The notes beneath the pieces are model-generated. The model searched no databases, was not told the DNA's origin, and was given only the letters and a program-made list of their open reading frames with translations. A program made the position numbers and the translations under genes. 26,018 nucleotides of DNA from Aquincola sp. (GTDB taxonomy: Bacteria > Pseudomonadota > Gammaproteobacteria > Burkholderiales > Burkholderiaceae_C), in contig JAOUIM010000006.1 in NCBI GenBank assembly GCA_029884035.1, positions 1-26,018 on the forward strand, in the 5' to 3' direction. Shown here piece by piece: positions 1-6,897 of this stretch (positions are counted from its first letter, which is position 1; each line of letters opens with the position of its first letter).

Positions 1-1
1 T

Positions 2-1012
2 GCCGGCGATGCGCCGGTCATCGTGCCCGGCTTCATCGACCTGCATGTGCATGGCGGCGGCGGCGCCGACACGATGGAAGGCGGCGGCGCGATCGACACC
101 ATCGCTCGCACGCACCTGCGGCACGGTACGACGTCGCTGCTCGCGACCACGATGACCGCCCCGCACGAGGAGATCGAAGCGGCACTCGCCGCCCTGGCAC
201 CGGCCTGCCGCACACGCGCGCCCGGTGCGGCGCGCGTGCTGGGCGTGCACCTCGAAGGGCCGTACATCAGCCCCGACCAGCTCGGGGCGCAGCCGGCGTT
301 CGCAACGCTGCCGTCGGCGGCCGGGATCCTCGCGCTGCACGCGATCGCGCCGCTGCGCGTGGTCACGCTCGCTCCCGAGCTGCCCGGCGCCCTGGACGTC
401 GTGCGGGCCCTGGTGGACGAAGGCATCCGCGTCCAGCTCGGCCACAGCGCCGGCACCTACGACGACGCTTGCGCCGCGCTGGACCGCGGCGCGAGCGGCT
501 TCACGCACCTGTTCAACGCGATGAGCGCGCTGCACCACCGCGCCCCCGGGCTTGTCGGCGCCGCCCTCGCGCATGCGACGCATGCCGAGCTGATTCCCGA
601 CCTGCTGCACGTGCATCCGGGCGCGATCGCCGCGGCGCTGCGCGCGATCCCCGGCCTGTACTGCGTGACCGACTCGACCTCGGCCGCAGCGATGCCCGAT
701 GGCGACTACGCGCTGGGCCGCCACCGGGTCATCAAGTGCATGGGCGGCGTCCGCCTGGCCGACGGCACGCTGGCCGGCAGCACGCTGACGATGGACCAGG
801 CGCTGCGCAACCTCGTTGGTCCGCTGGGCCTCGCATTGCCGCAGGCGGTGCGGCGCGTCTCGACGCTGGCCGCCCAGTATCTCGGTGAAAGCGAACGCGG
901 CGTGCTCGCGCCCGGTGCCTTCGCCGACCTGGCGGTGCTCGACGCGTCGCTGCGGCTGCAGCGCGTGATCGTCGAAGGCGAGGAGGTGGCCCTTGACCTC
1001 GCGCATGCGTGA
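2..1012 (+). CDS. nagA: N-acetylglucosamine-6-phosphate deacetylase, 5' end outside the window
   Basis: This enzyme removes the acetyl group from GlcNAc-6-phosphate, giving glucosamine-6-phosphate, in cytoplasmic amino-sugar breakdown and cell-wall recycling. The frame is open from base 2. About 337 residues are visible and roughly 40 N-terminal residues are missing compared with the usual ~375-380. A GTG at 23 is only an internal codon. Amidohydrolase-fold motifs seen in order are DLHVHGGGG (metal-site region), HLEGPYIS with the metal-binding Glu, LGHSAGT, HLFNAMS (metal-binding His residues) and TDSTSAAAMPDG with the catalytic Asp. The stop overlaps the start region of the next gene, a SIS-domain protein, so the two form an amino-sugar operon that probably starts upstream of the window. 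The family call is secure; the true start cannot be seen. Confidence 0.95.
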   Translation, partial: AGDAPVIVPGFIDLHVHGGGGADTMEGGGAIDTIARTHLRHGTTSLLATTMTAPHEEIEAALAALAPACRTRAPGAARVLGVHLEGPYISPDQLGAQPAFATLPSAAGILALHAIAPLRVVTLAPELPGALDVVRALVDEGIRVQLGHSAGTYDDACAALDRGASGFTHLFNAMSALHHRAPGLVGAALAHATHAELIPDLLHVHPGAIAAALRAIPGLYCVTDSTSAAAMPDGDYALGRHRVIKCMGGVRLADGTLAGSTLTMDQALRNLVGPLGLALPQAVRRVSTLAAQYLGESERGVLAPGAFADLAVLDASLRLQRVIVEGEEVALDLAHA

Positions 1013-2024
1013 GGAGACCTTCCAGGCTGCCGCGGCGGTGGCCGCGCAGCTCGCGCAGGACGCCGACCGGTATGCGGCCTTCGGGCAGTGCCTGCGCGCT
1101 GCGCCGCCGCGCGCGCTGCTCACGCTGGCGCGTGGCAGCTCGGACCACGCGGCGCACTACGCAGCCTATCTGGTGATGGCGCGTCTCGGACGCCTCGTCA
1201 CCTCGCTGCCGATGTCGCTGGTCACGCTGTACGGTGCGCGCCTCGATACCGAGGGGCTCGTCTCACTCGCGTTCTCCCAGTCCGGGCAGAGCCCCGACCT
1301 CGTGGAGCCGACGCGCGCGTTCGCGGCGCGCGGAGCGCTGACCGCGGCCTTCGTCAACGAGCCAGGCTCACCGCTGGCTGGCGCTGCGCGCTGGGTGTTC
1401 CCGCTGCATGCCGGCCCCGAGCGCAGCGTCGCGGCCACCAAGAGCTTCATCGCGCAGCTGGTGGCCGGCGCGCGGCTCGTGAGCGCATGGCAGCAGGATG
1501 CGTCGCTCGCCGCTTCGATCGCGCGGTTGCCGCGCGCGCTCGACGCCGCACTCCAGCACGAGCGCGCCTGGTGCGACGCGGCGCTTCCGGTGTTGCAGGA
1601 CGCCGAGCGGCTGTACGTGATCAGCCGCGGCACTGGACTGGCGATCGCGCTCGAGGCCGCGCTGAAGCTCAAGGAGGTATGCGGGATCCAGGCCGAGGCA
1701 ATCAGTGGCGCCGAGCTGCACCACGGCCCGCTGGCGCTGGTCGAACCCGGGTTCGCCGTGCTCGTGCTCGCGCCGCGCGGTCCGGCACACGACGGGCTGG
1801 TGGCGCTTGCCGCGGACCTGCGCGCGCGCGGCGCGCGCGTGCTACTGGCCGCGCCGGTCGACGTCGCATCCTCACAACTGCCGCTGGTGACGACCGACGA
1901 ACCGGACCTCGACCCTGTCGCCGTGATCGCCCCGTTCTACGCGATGGCCGAGGCGCTGGCGCGCGCGCGGGGACGCGACCCGGACGCACCGCCGCACCTA
2001 TCGAAAGTCACGCGCACGCACTAA
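993..2024 (+). CDS. SIS-domain sugar-phosphate deaminase/isomerase (GlmS C-terminal-like, NagB-II type)
   Basis: A 343-residue protein with two SIS domains, like the isomerase half of GlmS but without the glutaminase half. The first domain has LARGSSDHAAHY (about 46-57), AFSQSGQSPDL (93-103) and SVAATKSF (145-152). The second has VISRGTGLAIALEAALKLKE (209-228) and GAELHHGPLALV (239-250). The tail HLSKVTRTH resembles the GlmS C-terminus. Next to nagA, the likely job is deaminating glucosamine-6-phosphate to fructose-6-phosphate (NagB-II role), but an AgaS-like isomerase role is possible. The TTG at 993 has AGGAGG at 981-986 with 6-base spacing. An ATG at 1005 lies four codons downstream, too far from that site, so TTG is preferred. 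Either start overlaps the nagA stop, suggesting translational coupling. Confidence 0.9.
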   Translation: MTSRMREETFQAAAAVAAQLAQDADRYAAFGQCLRAAPPRALLTLARGSSDHAAHYAAYLVMARLGRLVTSLPMSLVTLYGARLDTEGLVSLAFSQSGQSPDLVEPTRAFAARGALTAAFVNEPGSPLAGAARWVFPLHAGPERSVAATKSFIAQLVAGARLVSAWQQDASLAASIARLPRALDAALQHERAWCDAALPVLQDAERLYVISRGTGLAIALEAALKLKEVCGIQAEAISGAELHHGPLALVEPGFAVLVLAPRGPAHDGLVALAADLRARGARVLLAAPVDVASSQLPLVTTDEPDLDPVAVIAPFYAMAEALARARGRDPDAPPHLSKVTRTH

Positions 2025-2040
2025 TCCCGGGGTTGCCCGC

Positions 2041-2265
2041 TCAGTCGTCGATCTCGATGCGCTTGTGGCGCGACGATCCGCCGCTCTTGATGCGCACCTG
2101 CGCGCGGCGCACATTGAAATGCGCGGCGATCAGCCGGATCAGCGCCTCGTTCGCCAAACCGTCGGCCGGTGGTGCGGCCACGTGCGCGAGCCAGGTGCCG
2201 TCATCGAGCGCCTTCAACGCACTTGTTCGCGCATTGGGCTTGACCTTGAGTTGCAGGACCTTCAC
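2041..2265 (-). CDS. yggU: YggU/DUF167 family small protein
   Basis: A 74-residue protein matching the DUF167 fold: an opening strand LQLKVKPNARTSAL, the central segment HVAAPPADGLANEALIRLIA, then SGGSSRHKRIEID at the end. The family is widespread and small (usually 75-100 residues), and its function is unresolved. The only reasonable start is the GTG at 2265, directly before the conserved first strand. No ATG occurs upstream before the tRNA gene is entered. The gene begins 11 bases after the encoded CCA of the upstream tRNA-Arg on the same strand, and no Shine-Dalgarno sequence is visible. It may therefore be translated from an RNA left after tRNA processing. It converges on the SIS gene, with 16 bases between the stops. 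Confidence 0.85.
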   Translation of the reverse strand: MKVLQLKVKPNARTSALKALDDGTWLAHVAAPPADGLANEALIRLIAAHFNVRRAQVRIKSGGSSRHKRIEIDD

Positions 2266-2276
2266 GTCGGCGACGC

Positions 2277-2352
2277 TGGCGCGCCCGGCTGGGATCGAAC
2301 CAGCGACCCCTGGCTTCGGAGGCCAGTACTCTATCCACTGAGCTACGGGCGC
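2277..2352 (-). tRNA. tRNA-Arg (anticodon CCG), CCA encoded
   Basis: On the minus strand the gene starts GCGCCCG and its 3' arm ends CGGGCGC, a perfect 7-bp acceptor stem, followed by discriminator G and an encoded CCA (2277-2279). The D-loop region reads AGCTCAGTGGATAGAG. The anticodon stem CTGGC/GCCAG encloses the loop CTCCGAA, giving anticodon CCG, which reads the CGG arginine codon. The T-arm contains GGTTCGATCC. The length is 73 nt plus CCA. A TAGAAT -10 box sits ten bases upstream and yggU follows directly downstream. Confidence 0.96.
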
Positions 2353-2362
2353 GAGGGGGCGG

Positions 2363-2368
2363 ATTCTA
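2363..2368 (-). promoter_or_regulatory. Likely -10 box for tRNA-Arg
   Basis: On the minus strand TAGAAT lies ten bases before the mature tRNA 5' end. It is followed by the GC-rich stretch CCGCCCCCTC, the kind of discriminator seen at stringently controlled stable-RNA promoters. No convincing -35 hexamer is visible at 16-18 bases. The call rests on the -10 match, its position and the discriminator. Confidence 0.45.
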
Positions 2369-2412
2369 TCAGCGGGGATGCTGCGCAGGTCGGTGCGCGA
2401 GAGGGGCGCCGC

Positions 2413-2418
2413 TATAAT
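2413..2418 (+). promoter_or_regulatory. Perfect TATAAT -10 box for the cytochrome c gene
   Basis: TATAAT occurs within GCTATAATCC, about 54 bases before the ATG of the dihaem cytochrome gene. This implies a leader of roughly 45-50 nt. The -35 position (about 2390-2395) does not resemble TTGACA, so the promoter may be activator-assisted. A perfect -10 in DNA this GC-rich is unlikely by chance. Confidence 0.55.
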
Positions 2419-2472
2419 CCTGCGCCCTTGCGTGCTCCGGCACGCATTGTTTTTTCAACAAGGAACGAAGGC

Positions 2473-3357
2473 ATGAGCAGCGCTCACGACGACCACGACC
2501 TGCCGCACGAAGGCCCGATCAAGACGCCCAGGCAACTCATATGGGCCGTGGCGCTCGCATTCCTGGTGCCGATCATCGCGATTGTCCTGCTGGTGCAGTA
2601 CGTGACGTCGAACAAGCAGCCCGCCGCGGGCAGCGACGGTCTGGGCCCGGAGGCCACCGCGCAACGCATCCAGAAGGTCGGCCGCGTCGAGATCAAGGAC
2701 GCTTCCGATCCGGGTTCGCTCAAGAGCGGCCAGCAGGTCTACGCCGCGCAGTGCGTGGCGTGTCACAGTGTCGGCGCCGCCGGCGCTCCCAAGTTCGGCG
2801 ATGCCGCCGCGTGGGCGCCGCGCATCAAGACCGGCTACGAGGCGCTGCTGGCCTCGGCCCTCAAGGGCAAGGGCAACATGGCCGCGCAAGGCGGTGGTGA
2901 TTTCAGCGACCTCGAGATCGGCCGCGCGGTCGTGTACATGGCCAACCAGGCCGGCGGCAAGCTCGACGAGCCCAAGGCGCCTGCCACCCCCGCGGCGGCG
3001 ACCACCGCAGCGACGCCGGCCGCCATATCGGCACCGGCGCCCGCACCGACCGCGACGCCCGCGCCCACCGTGGCCGCTCCTGCCGTTGCAGCTGCTGTCG
3101 CTGCGGCCGCGCCGAAGGCCGACGCAGCGCCTGCGCTGTATGGGCAGGTGTGCGTGGCCTGCCACGCCGCCGGCGTGGCCGGCGCGCCCAAGATCGGCGA
3201 CAAGGCCGCCTGGGCGCCCCGCCTGGCGGCCGGCGTCGATGGCCTGACAGCCAGCGTGATCAAGGGCAAGGGCGCGATGCCACCGAAGGGCGGCTCGGGC
3301 GCCAGCGAGGCCGACATCAAGGCGGTCGTCGCCTACATGGTCTCCAGCGTCAAGTAG
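2473..3357 (+). CDS. Membrane-anchored dihaem cytochrome c (c5-like domains)
   Basis: A 294-residue electron carrier expected to face the periplasm. A hydrophobic anchor lies at about 22-44, with no obvious signal cleavage. Two class-I cytochrome c domains follow: CVACH at 94-98 and CVACH at 227-231. Each is followed by an AGAPK-IGD/FGD-AAWAPR segment typical of cytochrome c5. The axial methionines are probably M136 (KGKGNMAAQGG) and M269 (KGKGAMPPKGG). The halves are joined by an Ala/Pro/Thr-rich linker (about 168-220), so they look like an internal duplication. The ATG at 2473 has AAGGA about eight bases upstream. The frame is open further upstream, but that stretch crosses the antisense of yggU and the tRNA. 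The stop overlaps the end of the convergent gene by 8 bases. Likely role: donor or acceptor around a terminal oxidase; the partner is not visible. Confidence 0.93.
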   Translation: MSSAHDDHDLPHEGPIKTPRQLIWAVALAFLVPIIAIVLLVQYVTSNKQPAAGSDGLGPEATAQRIQKVGRVEIKDASDPGSLKSGQQVYAAQCVACHSVGAAGAPKFGDAAAWAPRIKTGYEALLASALKGKGNMAAQGGGDFSDLEIGRAVVYMANQAGGKLDEPKAPATPAAATTAATPAAISAPAPAPTATPAPTVAAPAVAAAVAAAAPKADAAPALYGQVCVACHAAGVAGAPKIGDKAAWAPRLAAGVDGLTASVIKGKGAMPPKGGSGASEADIKAVVAYMVSSVK

Positions 3358-3901
3358 GCACACCGGCGAGCGATGCGGTCCCGGCCTGCGGGCTGAGCCG
3401 ATAAGCGAAGCGCGCGGGCATCTGGGCAAACGGCATCGATGCGGGCGCGGCCCAGCGGCCCGTCTCGATCGCGTGCGCCGCGTCGTGCATGTCCTGTGTG
3501 TGGACGATGCCGAAGCCGATGTCGGTGTCCAGGAACAGGCGCCCGGCCTCGTCGAGCCACGCTGCTCGCACCGTGGCGGCGCGCCCGGTGTGACTGGCCA
3601 CCGAAAGACTGTGCGGCGCGACGCGCCACACGAAGGGCGCGGCCTCGAGTTCGACGTACACGCGCTGCGGTCCGTTCTGGAAGAACCACGACCCGTCGTC
3701 GGCCCGTTCGTAGTTGCGGCCGATGAATTCCCGCAGCTTGTCGTGCAGGATCCGGCTGCCCTTGATCCGCGGGAACGGGCCCGCGGCCTGGATCCGGTCG
3801 TCGCGCATGTACCAGTCGCCGCGCGCATCGAGCGCGAGCCAGCCCACGCAGGCCGGCACGTTCGGCCATTTCTTCAGCGCAGCCTTGACGATCTCGTCCA
3901 T
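3350..3901 (-). CDS. Conserved hypothetical protein, about 183 aa
   Basis: I do not recognise a function. It resembles a conserved protein of Burkholderiales, perhaps DUF2944-type, but I cannot confirm that from sequence alone. The protein is soluble, with no signal peptide or membrane segment. It is rich in Trp and aromatic residues (GWLALDARGDWYMRDD at 20-35, SWFFQNGPQRVYVELEAAPFVWRV at 71-94), with an acidic patch LFLDTDIGFG at 122-131. Codon use matches the neighbours, and the 183-codon frame with a normal ATG at 3901 supports a real gene. Its last 8 bases overlap the 3' end of the cytochrome c gene in convergent orientation. The YheT-type hydrolase gene lies 81 bases upstream on the same strand, so the genes may be co-transcribed. 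Confidence 0.75.
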   Translation of the reverse strand: MDEIVKAALKKWPNVPACVGWLALDARGDWYMRDDRIQAAGPFPRIKGSRILHDKLREFIGRNYERADDGSWFFQNGPQRVYVELEAAPFVWRVAPHSLSVASHTGRAATVRAAWLDEAGRLFLDTDIGFGIVHTQDMHDAAHAIETGRWAAPASMPFAQMPARFAYRLSPQAGTASLAGVPT

Positions 3902-3982
3902 CGTGCCGTCTCGATCCAGGCCGGTGCCCGTCTGGCCATCTGCAAAGCGGCATGGCCGCAGGCTCCGGAGGTCATCGCTGCC

Positions 3983-4954
3983 TCAAGTGTGCGCCCGCAG
4001 CCAGGCGAGCACCTCGCGCGGCATCGCCTGCACATGGCCGGGCGGTGCGCCGGCGGGAAAGCCGACATGGCCGCCCTGTCCGGGCTGCCAGAGCGTGACG
4101 AAGGCGCCGGCCTCGTGCGCGCCAGGCAGGCTGCCAGCCGGCACGAAGGGGTCATTGCGTGCATTGAGCACCAGCGCGGGGACCCGGATGGCGTGCAGAT
4201 GCGGCTTGGCCGACGCGCGCGCCCAATAGTCCTCGGTGTTGCGGAACCCGTGCAGCGGCGCGGTGAACACGTCGTCGAACTCGTACAGGTCGCGCGCTGC
4301 GACGAGTCGCTCGCGATCGAACAGGCCGGGGTGCTGAGCCCACTTGGCCAGCGCGCGCGGCTTCATCGTGTACAGGAACATGCGCGTGTAGACATGGCGG
4401 TTGAAGCCGCGGCCCATCGCGTGGCCTCCTGCGGTCAGGTCCACCGGCGAGCACACCGCAGCCACTGCGCAGGCGGTGTGCGCGGCCGCAGCACCGGCTT
4501 CCTCGGCCCAGCGCAGCAGGGCGTTTCCCCCCAGCGAGACACCCGCCGCGACGACGGGCGCGTCCGCACGCGAGCGCACGCGCTCGAGGATCCAGCCGAT
4601 CTCCTGGTAGTCGCCCGAGTGGTAGGCACGTGGCGCGAGGTTGATCTGTCCCGAGCAACCGCGAAAGTGCGGCACCGCGAAGTGCCAGCCTGCCTTGGCG
4701 GCCTCGCGCGCGAAGCCCTCGGCATAGGCGCTGCGCGACGAGCCTTCGAGGCCATGGAACATCACGAGCCAGCGTGCGTCGTCGCTCGTCGCGCGCTGGA
4801 TGTCGACGTCGACGAAGTCCCCGTCGGGTGTCGACCAGCGCTCGCGCACGTAGCGTGGCGCGGCACCTGAGAAGCGCCGTGAGACCAATGCGGGCCAGAT
4901 CGTCTGCGCGTGCCCACCCGGCAGCCAGGCCGGCGCGCGGTAGCGGTCGAGCAT
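3983..4954 (-). CDS. YheT-family alpha/beta hydrolase
   Basis: A 323-residue cytoplasmic hydrolase of the YheT/COG0429 group. Typical features are the N-terminal GGHAQTIWP (13-21), the oxyanion region MFHGLEGSS (65-73) and the HFRGCSG segment (96-102). The nucleophile elbow is GVSLGGNAL with Ser140, the acid is in LNARNDPFVP (Asp268) and the histidine in GQGGHVGF (His296). The triad is complete and the length is normal for the family. Substrates are unknown; relatives are often annotated as esterases. The ATG at 4954 shares one base with the TGA of the preceding SnoaL-like gene (TGATG), and no Shine-Dalgarno is present, so translation is probably by re-initiation. Confidence 0.92.
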   Translation of the reverse strand: MLDRYRAPAWLPGGHAQTIWPALVSRRFSGAAPRYVRERWSTPDGDFVDVDIQRATSDDARWLVMFHGLEGSSRSAYAEGFAREAAKAGWHFAVPHFRGCSGQINLAPRAYHSGDYQEIGWILERVRSRADAPVVAAGVSLGGNALLRWAEEAGAAAAHTACAVAAVCSPVDLTAGGHAMGRGFNRHVYTRMFLYTMKPRALAKWAQHPGLFDRERLVAARDLYEFDDVFTAPLHGFRNTEDYWARASAKPHLHAIRVPALVLNARNDPFVPAGSLPGAHEAGAFVTLWQPGQGGHVGFPAGAPPGHVQAMPREVLAWLRAHT

Positions 4955-5403
4955 CAGTGCAGCGTCGCCGGCGCGTCCGTCATTTCCTGCGCGTCGTGCG
5001 GTGAACCCGGGCTCGCGTGGTGCAGCACCAGGCGCCAGCCTTGCGCTGTCTTGAGGTAGACGTTGGTGGCGATCACCCACGCGGTCTGGCTGCCTTCGGC
5101 GGTGCGGATGTCCACGCGCTCGGCCACGTGGTGCACGGCGCAGCTCGCACTCTCGACGCGTCGCACGCGCTGCGGGCGCACCGGGATCGCTCCATTGGCG
5201 AACATCGCCTCGAACGAGGCCCGGATCGCTCCATGCCCGATCAGGCGTGGGCCACCCGGGTGCACGCAGGCGATCTCCTCGTCGTCGGCCCACAACGCCA
5301 TCAGACGTGCGAGGTCACCAGCCTGCAGCGCCTCGTAGAACTGGGCCTCGACGTCGTCCACCGAGGCATGCAGCGAGGCGGCGCGGGCTTTGGCTTGGGG
5401 CAT
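4954..5403 (-). CDS. SnoaL-like / DUF4440-type NTF2-fold protein
   Basis: A 149-residue protein of the NTF2-like superfamily. Features are VEAQFYEALQAGDLARLMALW (18-38), the DEEIACVHPGGPRLIGHGAI stretch (41-60) and the closing strands TNVYLKTAQGWRLVLHHASP (113-132). Such proteins are small single-domain enzymes or ligand-binding proteins; no specific activity can be assigned. The start is placed at the ATG at 5403, because the 19 residues that could be added from a GTG at 5460 are low-complexity and lie before the fold. A TACAAT -10-like box ends only 7 bases before this ATG, which would give a leaderless mRNA. The stop overlaps the start of the YheT-type hydrolase by one base. Confidence 0.85.
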   Translation of the reverse strand: MPQAKARAASLHASVDDVEAQFYEALQAGDLARLMALWADDEEIACVHPGGPRLIGHGAIRASFEAMFANGAIPVRPQRVRRVESASCAVHHVAERVDIRTAEGSQTAWVIATNVYLKTAQGWRLVLHHASPGSPHDAQEMTDAPATLH

Positions 5404-5410
5404 TCGCCCG

Positions 5411-5416
5411 ATTGTA
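5411..5416 (-). promoter_or_regulatory. TACAAT -10-like box, leaderless arrangement
   Basis: On the minus strand TACAAT is followed by seven bases and then the ATG at 5403. Transcription starting 6-7 bases after the box would begin at or next to the start codon. No clear -35 hexamer is seen at 17 bases. Confidence 0.35.
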
Positions 5417-5460
5417 GGGACGGCCTGCGGCGAAGCACGTGAATCGCGCCGTCGCGTCAC

Positions 5461-5486
5461 GAGCCCGGCGGGATCGTCGCCGGCTC
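5461..5486. terminator. Possible hairpin terminator after the zinc-finger gene
   Basis: An inverted repeat pairs GAGCC plus GGCG with CGCC plus GGCTC, with one bulged C and a 7-base loop. It lies 14 bases beyond the stop of the zinc-finger gene and before the SnoaL-like gene. There is no T-run on either strand, so it is at best a weak or Rho-assisted terminator. Confidence 0.3.
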
Positions 5487-5499
5487 GTCTGGCAACTGC

Positions 5500-5724
5500 T
5501 CAGTGACCTGATCGGCGTGCCCCGTCGGGCGCCAGGCGATACAGCGTGCCGCAATAGGGGCACCGGCCCTCGCCGCGCGTGCCCACGTCGATGAACACGC
5601 GCGGGTGGTTGCTCCACAGCGGCATCTTCGGGTTGGGGCAGAACACGACGCCGGGCCCTTGCAGGTCCGCCGCGCGGACCTCGACCGTGGCGGGAGCCGA
5701 CTCGGTGGCGCTGCTCATGGCCAT
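5500..5724 (-). CDS. CHCC-type zinc-finger protein (COG4391)
   Basis: A 74-residue protein of the zf-CHCC family. The probable zinc ligands are Cys29 (VVFCPNP), His40 (WSNHPRVF), Cys55 and Cys58 (GRCPYCGTLYRL). The strands between them match the family, which is related to the small zinc subunit of respiratory complex I; the bacterial stand-alone members have no firm function. The ATG at 5724 shares one base with the ilvE stop (TGATG), implying translational coupling. A second in-frame ATG at 5718 is possible. A similar arrangement, ilvE followed by a CHCC protein, is one I associate with Burkholderiales. Confidence 0.88.
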   Translation of the reverse strand: MAMSSATESAPATVEVRAADLQGPGVVFCPNPKMPLWSNHPRVFIDVGTRGEGRCPYCGTLYRLAPDGARRSGH

Positions 5725-6647
5725 CAGACGCGGTCCAGCCACTCGGCGTACTTCGGATTGCGGCCGTTGACGATGTCGAAGAAGGCCGACTGGATCTTCT
5801 CGGTGATCGGCCCGCGCGAGCCGCGGCCGATCTCGACGCGGTCGAGCTCGCGGATCGGCGTGACCTCGGCCGCGGTGCCGGTGAAGAACGCCTCGTCGGC
5901 GATGTAGACCTCGTCGCGCGTGATGCGTTTTTCGATCAGCTTGAGGCCCAGGTCCTGGCAGATCGCGAACACAGTGTTGCGCGTGATGCCGTTCAACGCG
6001 CCGGCCGACAGGTCGGGCGTGTAGACCACGCCGCCCTTGATCACGAACAGGTTCTCGCCCGCGCCTTCGCTGACGAAGCCCGAGGGGTCGAGCAGCATCG
6101 CCTCGTCGTAGCCGTCGTCGGTGGCCTCCATGTTGGCGAGGATCGAGTTGGTGTAGTTGCTGACTCCCTTGGCCTGCGTCATCGTGATGTTCACGTGGTG
6201 GCGCGTATAGCTCGATGTCTTGACACGGATGCCGCGCTTCAAGCCCTCCTCGCCGAGGTAGGCGCCCCAGGCCCACGCGGCCACCATCAGATGAATCTTG
6301 TTGCCCTTCGGCGAGACCCCGAGCTTCTCGGAGCCGATCCAAGTCAGGGGGCGGATGTAACAGCTGTCGAGCCTGTTTGCCCGCACCACCTCGCGTTGCG
6401 CAGCCATGACCTCGTCGACCGTGAACGGGATCTTCATGCGCAGGATCTTGGCGCTGTTGAACAGGCGCTCGGTGTGCTCGCGCAGCCGGAAGATGGCCGT
6501 GCCGCCGGTGGCGTTGTAGGCGCGCACGCCCTCGAAAGCGCCGCATCCATAGTGGAGCGTGTGCGTGAGGACGTGCAGCTTGGCGTCGCGCCACTCGACG
6601 AGACGGCCGTCCATCCAGATCTTTCCGTCGCGGTCGTCCATCGACAT
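5724..6647 (-). CDS. ilvE: Branched-chain amino acid aminotransferase
   Basis: A 307-residue fold-type IV PLP enzyme that catalyses the last step of Leu, Ile and Val synthesis and the first step of their breakdown, using glutamate/2-oxoglutarate. Visible landmarks are KIWMDGRLVEWRDAKLHVLTH near the start, LHYGCGAFEGVRAY (31-44), the PLP-lysine region QAKGVSNYTNS with Lys160, and EGAGENLFVIKGG, which holds the cofactor-contacting Glu. The length is normal for IlvE (about 305). The ATG at 6647 has GGAG about seven bases upstream. It is followed without a gap by the CHCC zinc-finger gene. Confidence 0.96.
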   Translation of the reverse strand: MSMDDRDGKIWMDGRLVEWRDAKLHVLTHTLHYGCGAFEGVRAYNATGGTAIFRLREHTERLFNSAKILRMKIPFTVDEVMAAQREVVRANRLDSCYIRPLTWIGSEKLGVSPKGNKIHLMVAAWAWGAYLGEEGLKRGIRVKTSSYTRHHVNITMTQAKGVSNYTNSILANMEATDDGYDEAMLLDPSGFVSEGAGENLFVIKGGVVYTPDLSAGALNGITRNTVFAICQDLGLKLIEKRITRDEVYIADEAFFTGTAAEVTPIRELDRVEIGRGSRGPITEKIQSAFFDIVNGRNPKYAEWLDRV

Positions 6648-6678
6648 GGGGCGCTCCAGTTCAACGCGTGAGGGCGAG

Positions 6679-6684
6679 ATTCTA
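6679..6684 (-). promoter_or_regulatory. Possible -10 box for ilvE
   Basis: TAGAAT on the minus strand lies about 31 bases before the ilvE ATG, leaving space for a short leader with a GGAG ribosome site. The -35 position is GC-rich and has no TTGACA match. Confidence 0.35.
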
Positions 6685-6734
6685 GGCGCCGGTCGGGCCC
6701 GTGCCCCTCAGTGGGGCGCAGAGGCTGCGGAGGG

Positions 6735-6760
6735 TTCGTGGCGGCGACTCGCCTCACGAA
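6735..6760. other. Inverted repeat in the ilvE / PEP-CTERM intergenic region
   Basis: TTCGTG (6735-6740) pairs with CACGAA (6755-6760), and inside them GGCG pairs with CGCC around a 3-base loop. No T-run follows. It lies in the divergent intergenic region, just upstream of the C/G-tract element. It could be a regulator site or an RNA hairpin; its role is unknown. Confidence 0.4.
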
Positions 6761-6772
6761 GGACCATGGGTA

Positions 6773-6808
6773 TCCCCCCGATTCCCGGGGGGACCCCCCC
6801 GATATGGG
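6773..6808 (+). promoter_or_regulatory. Tandem C/G-tract operator-like element upstream of the PEP-CTERM gene
   Basis: Site 1 (6773-6793) is a palindrome: T plus six C, a 7-base centre GATTCCC, then six G plus A. Site 2 (6794-6808) begins with seven C, then GATAT, then GGG. Both sites contain CCCCCCGAT, starting at 6774 and 6795, exactly 21 bases apart, or two helical turns. The element ends about 90 bases before the ATG at 6898. Symmetric half-sites repeated on one DNA face suggest cooperative protein binding. The binding factor cannot be named from sequence. Confidence 0.5.
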
Positions 6809-6897
6809 TTGAGTGTGGTCATCGAATACACGCGGTTGCATGCGCAGAATCTCCTCGAGCTTTCATTTTCTTAATGGACTGCGAAGGGCGACTGAAC

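Noticed and set aside
2990..3130. The Ala/Pro/Thr-rich stretch in the cytochrome c gene as a tandem DNA repeat
   Set aside because: The codons vary and no DNA unit repeats; it is simply a flexible protein linker between haem domains.
2455..3828. A 457-codon open frame on the minus strand opposite the cytochrome c gene
   Set aside because: Its sequence is Arg/Ala/Gly-rich with no motif, and it lies opposite a gene with two haem-binding motifs. It is an antisense shadow of GC-rich codons.
3473..4870. A 465-codon plus-strand frame opposite the hypothetical and YheT-type genes
   Set aside because: The minus strand carries a complete hydrolase triad and coupled starts; the plus frame is low-complexity.
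6809..6840. A sigma-54 promoter (GG-N10-GC) before the PEP-CTERM gene
   Set aside because: I looked for the GG/GC pair at 10-base spacing. The nearest GG and TTGC pairs are about 19 bases apart, so no match exists.
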